From NCBI GenBank assembly GCA_022561735.1, contig JADFQR010000065.1:1-7070 (forward strand): a DNA stretch of 7,070 bases, given 5' to 3'. Source of the DNA: Chloroflexota bacterium. Its GTDB lineage: Bacteria > Chloroflexota > Dehalococcoidia > UBA1151. The notes under the pieces are model-generated. The model had not been told where the DNA came from. It saw only the letters and a list, made by a program, of their open reading frames with translations, and ran no database searches. Positions 6,135 to 7,070 of this stretch are shown piece by piece. The number at the start of each line of letters is the position of its first letter. Positions within the stretch are counted from its first letter, which is position 1. The translations under genes and the position numbers were made by a program.

Positions 6135-7031
6135 ATGGTCGAGGAGCGGATGGAAGTCCCGGCGAACGTTGGCGGGGGAGATACTCCGGCCGCGGACAAT
6201 ATCGTTGACCCCTCTGATCGCGAGGCGTTCAGCCGGGCGGAAGCCGTCGCGCTGGCGCATGTCGACGAAGACCGCTCGCCCTACGGCGGGCCGATGGCGC
6301 GACGCCCGATGTCGTTTGAGGTGCTTGAAACGCACCGCCTCGGTTCTGACATCAGGGTGCGCATCAGCTTTCGACTGTCGAGCGGATTCTCAGGCCGGCC
6401 CGGCGAGGAGTGGATTCTGGTCGACTCCGATGGCGCCGTGCATGCCAGGGAACTTATTCGCCGGCCGAAAGAGAACCCGCCCTGGGTGCTGATATCGATG
6501 GCCGCCCTGTCGGTGATCGCAGCGTTGGTCCTGATCCCCGTAATTATCGCCGGGGCCAACCCGATCGGAGACCCGCTGTATCGCGCCGGGCGAACGCTGT
6601 TTATGCGCGCTTCCCCGCCGGTCCTTGTCGATGAGATCCAGTACGGCGGCAGGACGCTTGACGGGGATGTCGTCAACTTCCGCATCGCAGGCCCGGGCAA
6701 CGGCTGGAAGATCGCCGTGGCGCAGATCACCCTGTTCAACGAGACGTCGCAGCAGATTTCTATCGTGATAGACGAAAAGGCGGCGGTGCTGACTGACGTG
6801 GACGGCGTGGAGTACACCCCGATCAATGTCGTGGAACGCAGCGTGGGCATGTCCGGACCGATCAACCCGGAGTTCCGTTACCCGGACTTCATCGGGCTGT
6901 GGCGCAGCATCGTCATACGGTCCAGTGAGTCAGTTTCCGGGATGCTGTTGTTTGAGGTTCCGCCCGACTTCGAGGCCAACATCCTGGCGTGGAAGGCTTC
7001 AGACACTATCCAGGTCGGGTTCAGAGACTGA
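6135..7031 (+). CDS. Single-pass membrane protein with DUF4352-like C-terminal domain
   Basis: A 298-residue protein of unknown function with three visible parts. Residues 30-112 form a compact domain with AVALAHVDED, SFEVLETHRLGSDIRVRISFRL, FSGRPGEEWILVDSDG and a final REL..RP. I recall this pattern (a helix, then beta strands with an F.G.PG.E signature) from many Chloroflexota proteins, but have no family name. One transmembrane helix follows at about 117-139; RRPKE just before it suggests that the N-terminus is cytoplasmic. The C-terminal part (163-296) resembles a DUF4352 immunoglobulin-like domain: KIAVAQITLFNETSQQISI (192-210), a DVDGVEYTPI turn (221-230) and SGMLLFEVPPDFE (268-280), and should be extracytoplasmic. 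AAGGA before the ATG supports the start. It appears to have its own promoter, 267 bases after nifS on the same strand. The role could be sensing or scaffolding, but this is open. Confidence 0.85.
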   Translation: MVEERMEVPANVGGGDTPAADNIVDPSDREAFSRAEAVALAHVDEDRSPYGGPMARRPMSFEVLETHRLGSDIRVRISFRLSSGFSGRPGEEWILVDSDGAVHARELIRRPKENPPWVLISMAALSVIAALVLIPVIIAGANPIGDPLYRAGRTLFMRASPPVLVDEIQYGGRTLDGDVVNFRIAGPGNGWKIAVAQITLFNETSQQISIVIDEKAAVLTDVDGVEYTPINVVERSVGMSGPINPEFRYPDFIGLWRSIVIRSSESVSGMLLFEVPPDFEANILAWKASDTIQVGFRD

Positions 7032-7070
7032 TCGCGCTGCCGGCCGTCCAGCGCTCCTTATCGCGTGTCC

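Noticed and set aside
5908..6492. 194-codon plus-strand open frame overlapping the last gene
   Set aside because: It overlaps most of the N-terminal domain of the 6135-7031 gene in another frame, is extremely Arg-rich, and lacks a ribosome binding site; the 6135 frame has a good one and recognisable domains.
7032..7070. Last 39 bases of the window
   Set aside because: No start codon with ribosome binding site, no terminator hairpin and no repeat can be recognised.

Overview
The window reads as one stretch of GC-rich (by eye a little over 60% GC) bacterial chromosome. There is no phage, transposon, CRISPR or stable RNA gene that I can recognise. The best taxonomic hint is the last gene. Its N-terminal domain follows a pattern that I recall from many Chloroflexota (Dehalococcoidia/SAR202-like) proteins, and the other genes fit such a host. 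This placement is recollection, not a search result.

Left part (1-4188, minus strand): a four-gene cluster for a gliding-type (Gld-like) ABC exporter. In transcription order it holds an ATPase (4188-3211), a six-helix ABC-2 permease that starts with TTG (3130-2369), a GldG-like auxiliary protein with a large periplasmic/extracellular domain (2362-581), and a DUF4340 protein (577 to beyond position 1, cut by the window edge). The last three genes are separated by only 6 and 3 bases, so they are almost certainly co-transcribed. Between the ATPase and the permease lies an 80-base gap with a strong GC-rich hairpin and a small tandem repeat.

Middle (4189-4694): a divergent intergenic region of about 500 bases with no convincing gene. 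It contains several inverted and direct repeats and only weak promoter candidates.

Right part (4695-7031, plus strand): a complete class I (NifS/IscS-type) cysteine desulfurase with all key PLP residues and the catalytic cysteine. A 267-base spacer follows, with alternative hairpins, a plausible sigma-70 promoter and a potentially structured leader. The last gene encodes a 298-residue single-pass membrane protein with a Chloroflexota-type N-terminal domain and a DUF4352-like C-terminal domain.

Working together: the four minus-strand products should form one membrane complex. The ATPase drives the permease, while GldG-like and DUF4340 subunits, both anchored in the membrane, form its outer part. 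The substrate is unknown. The cysteine desulfurase supplies sulfur for Fe-S clusters or tRNA thiolation and has no visible functional link to the transporter. The most unusual items are the uncharacterised Gld-like cluster in a probably non-gliding lineage, the two-domain membrane protein, and the structured non-coding segments. I found no clear evidence of an entirely new system.
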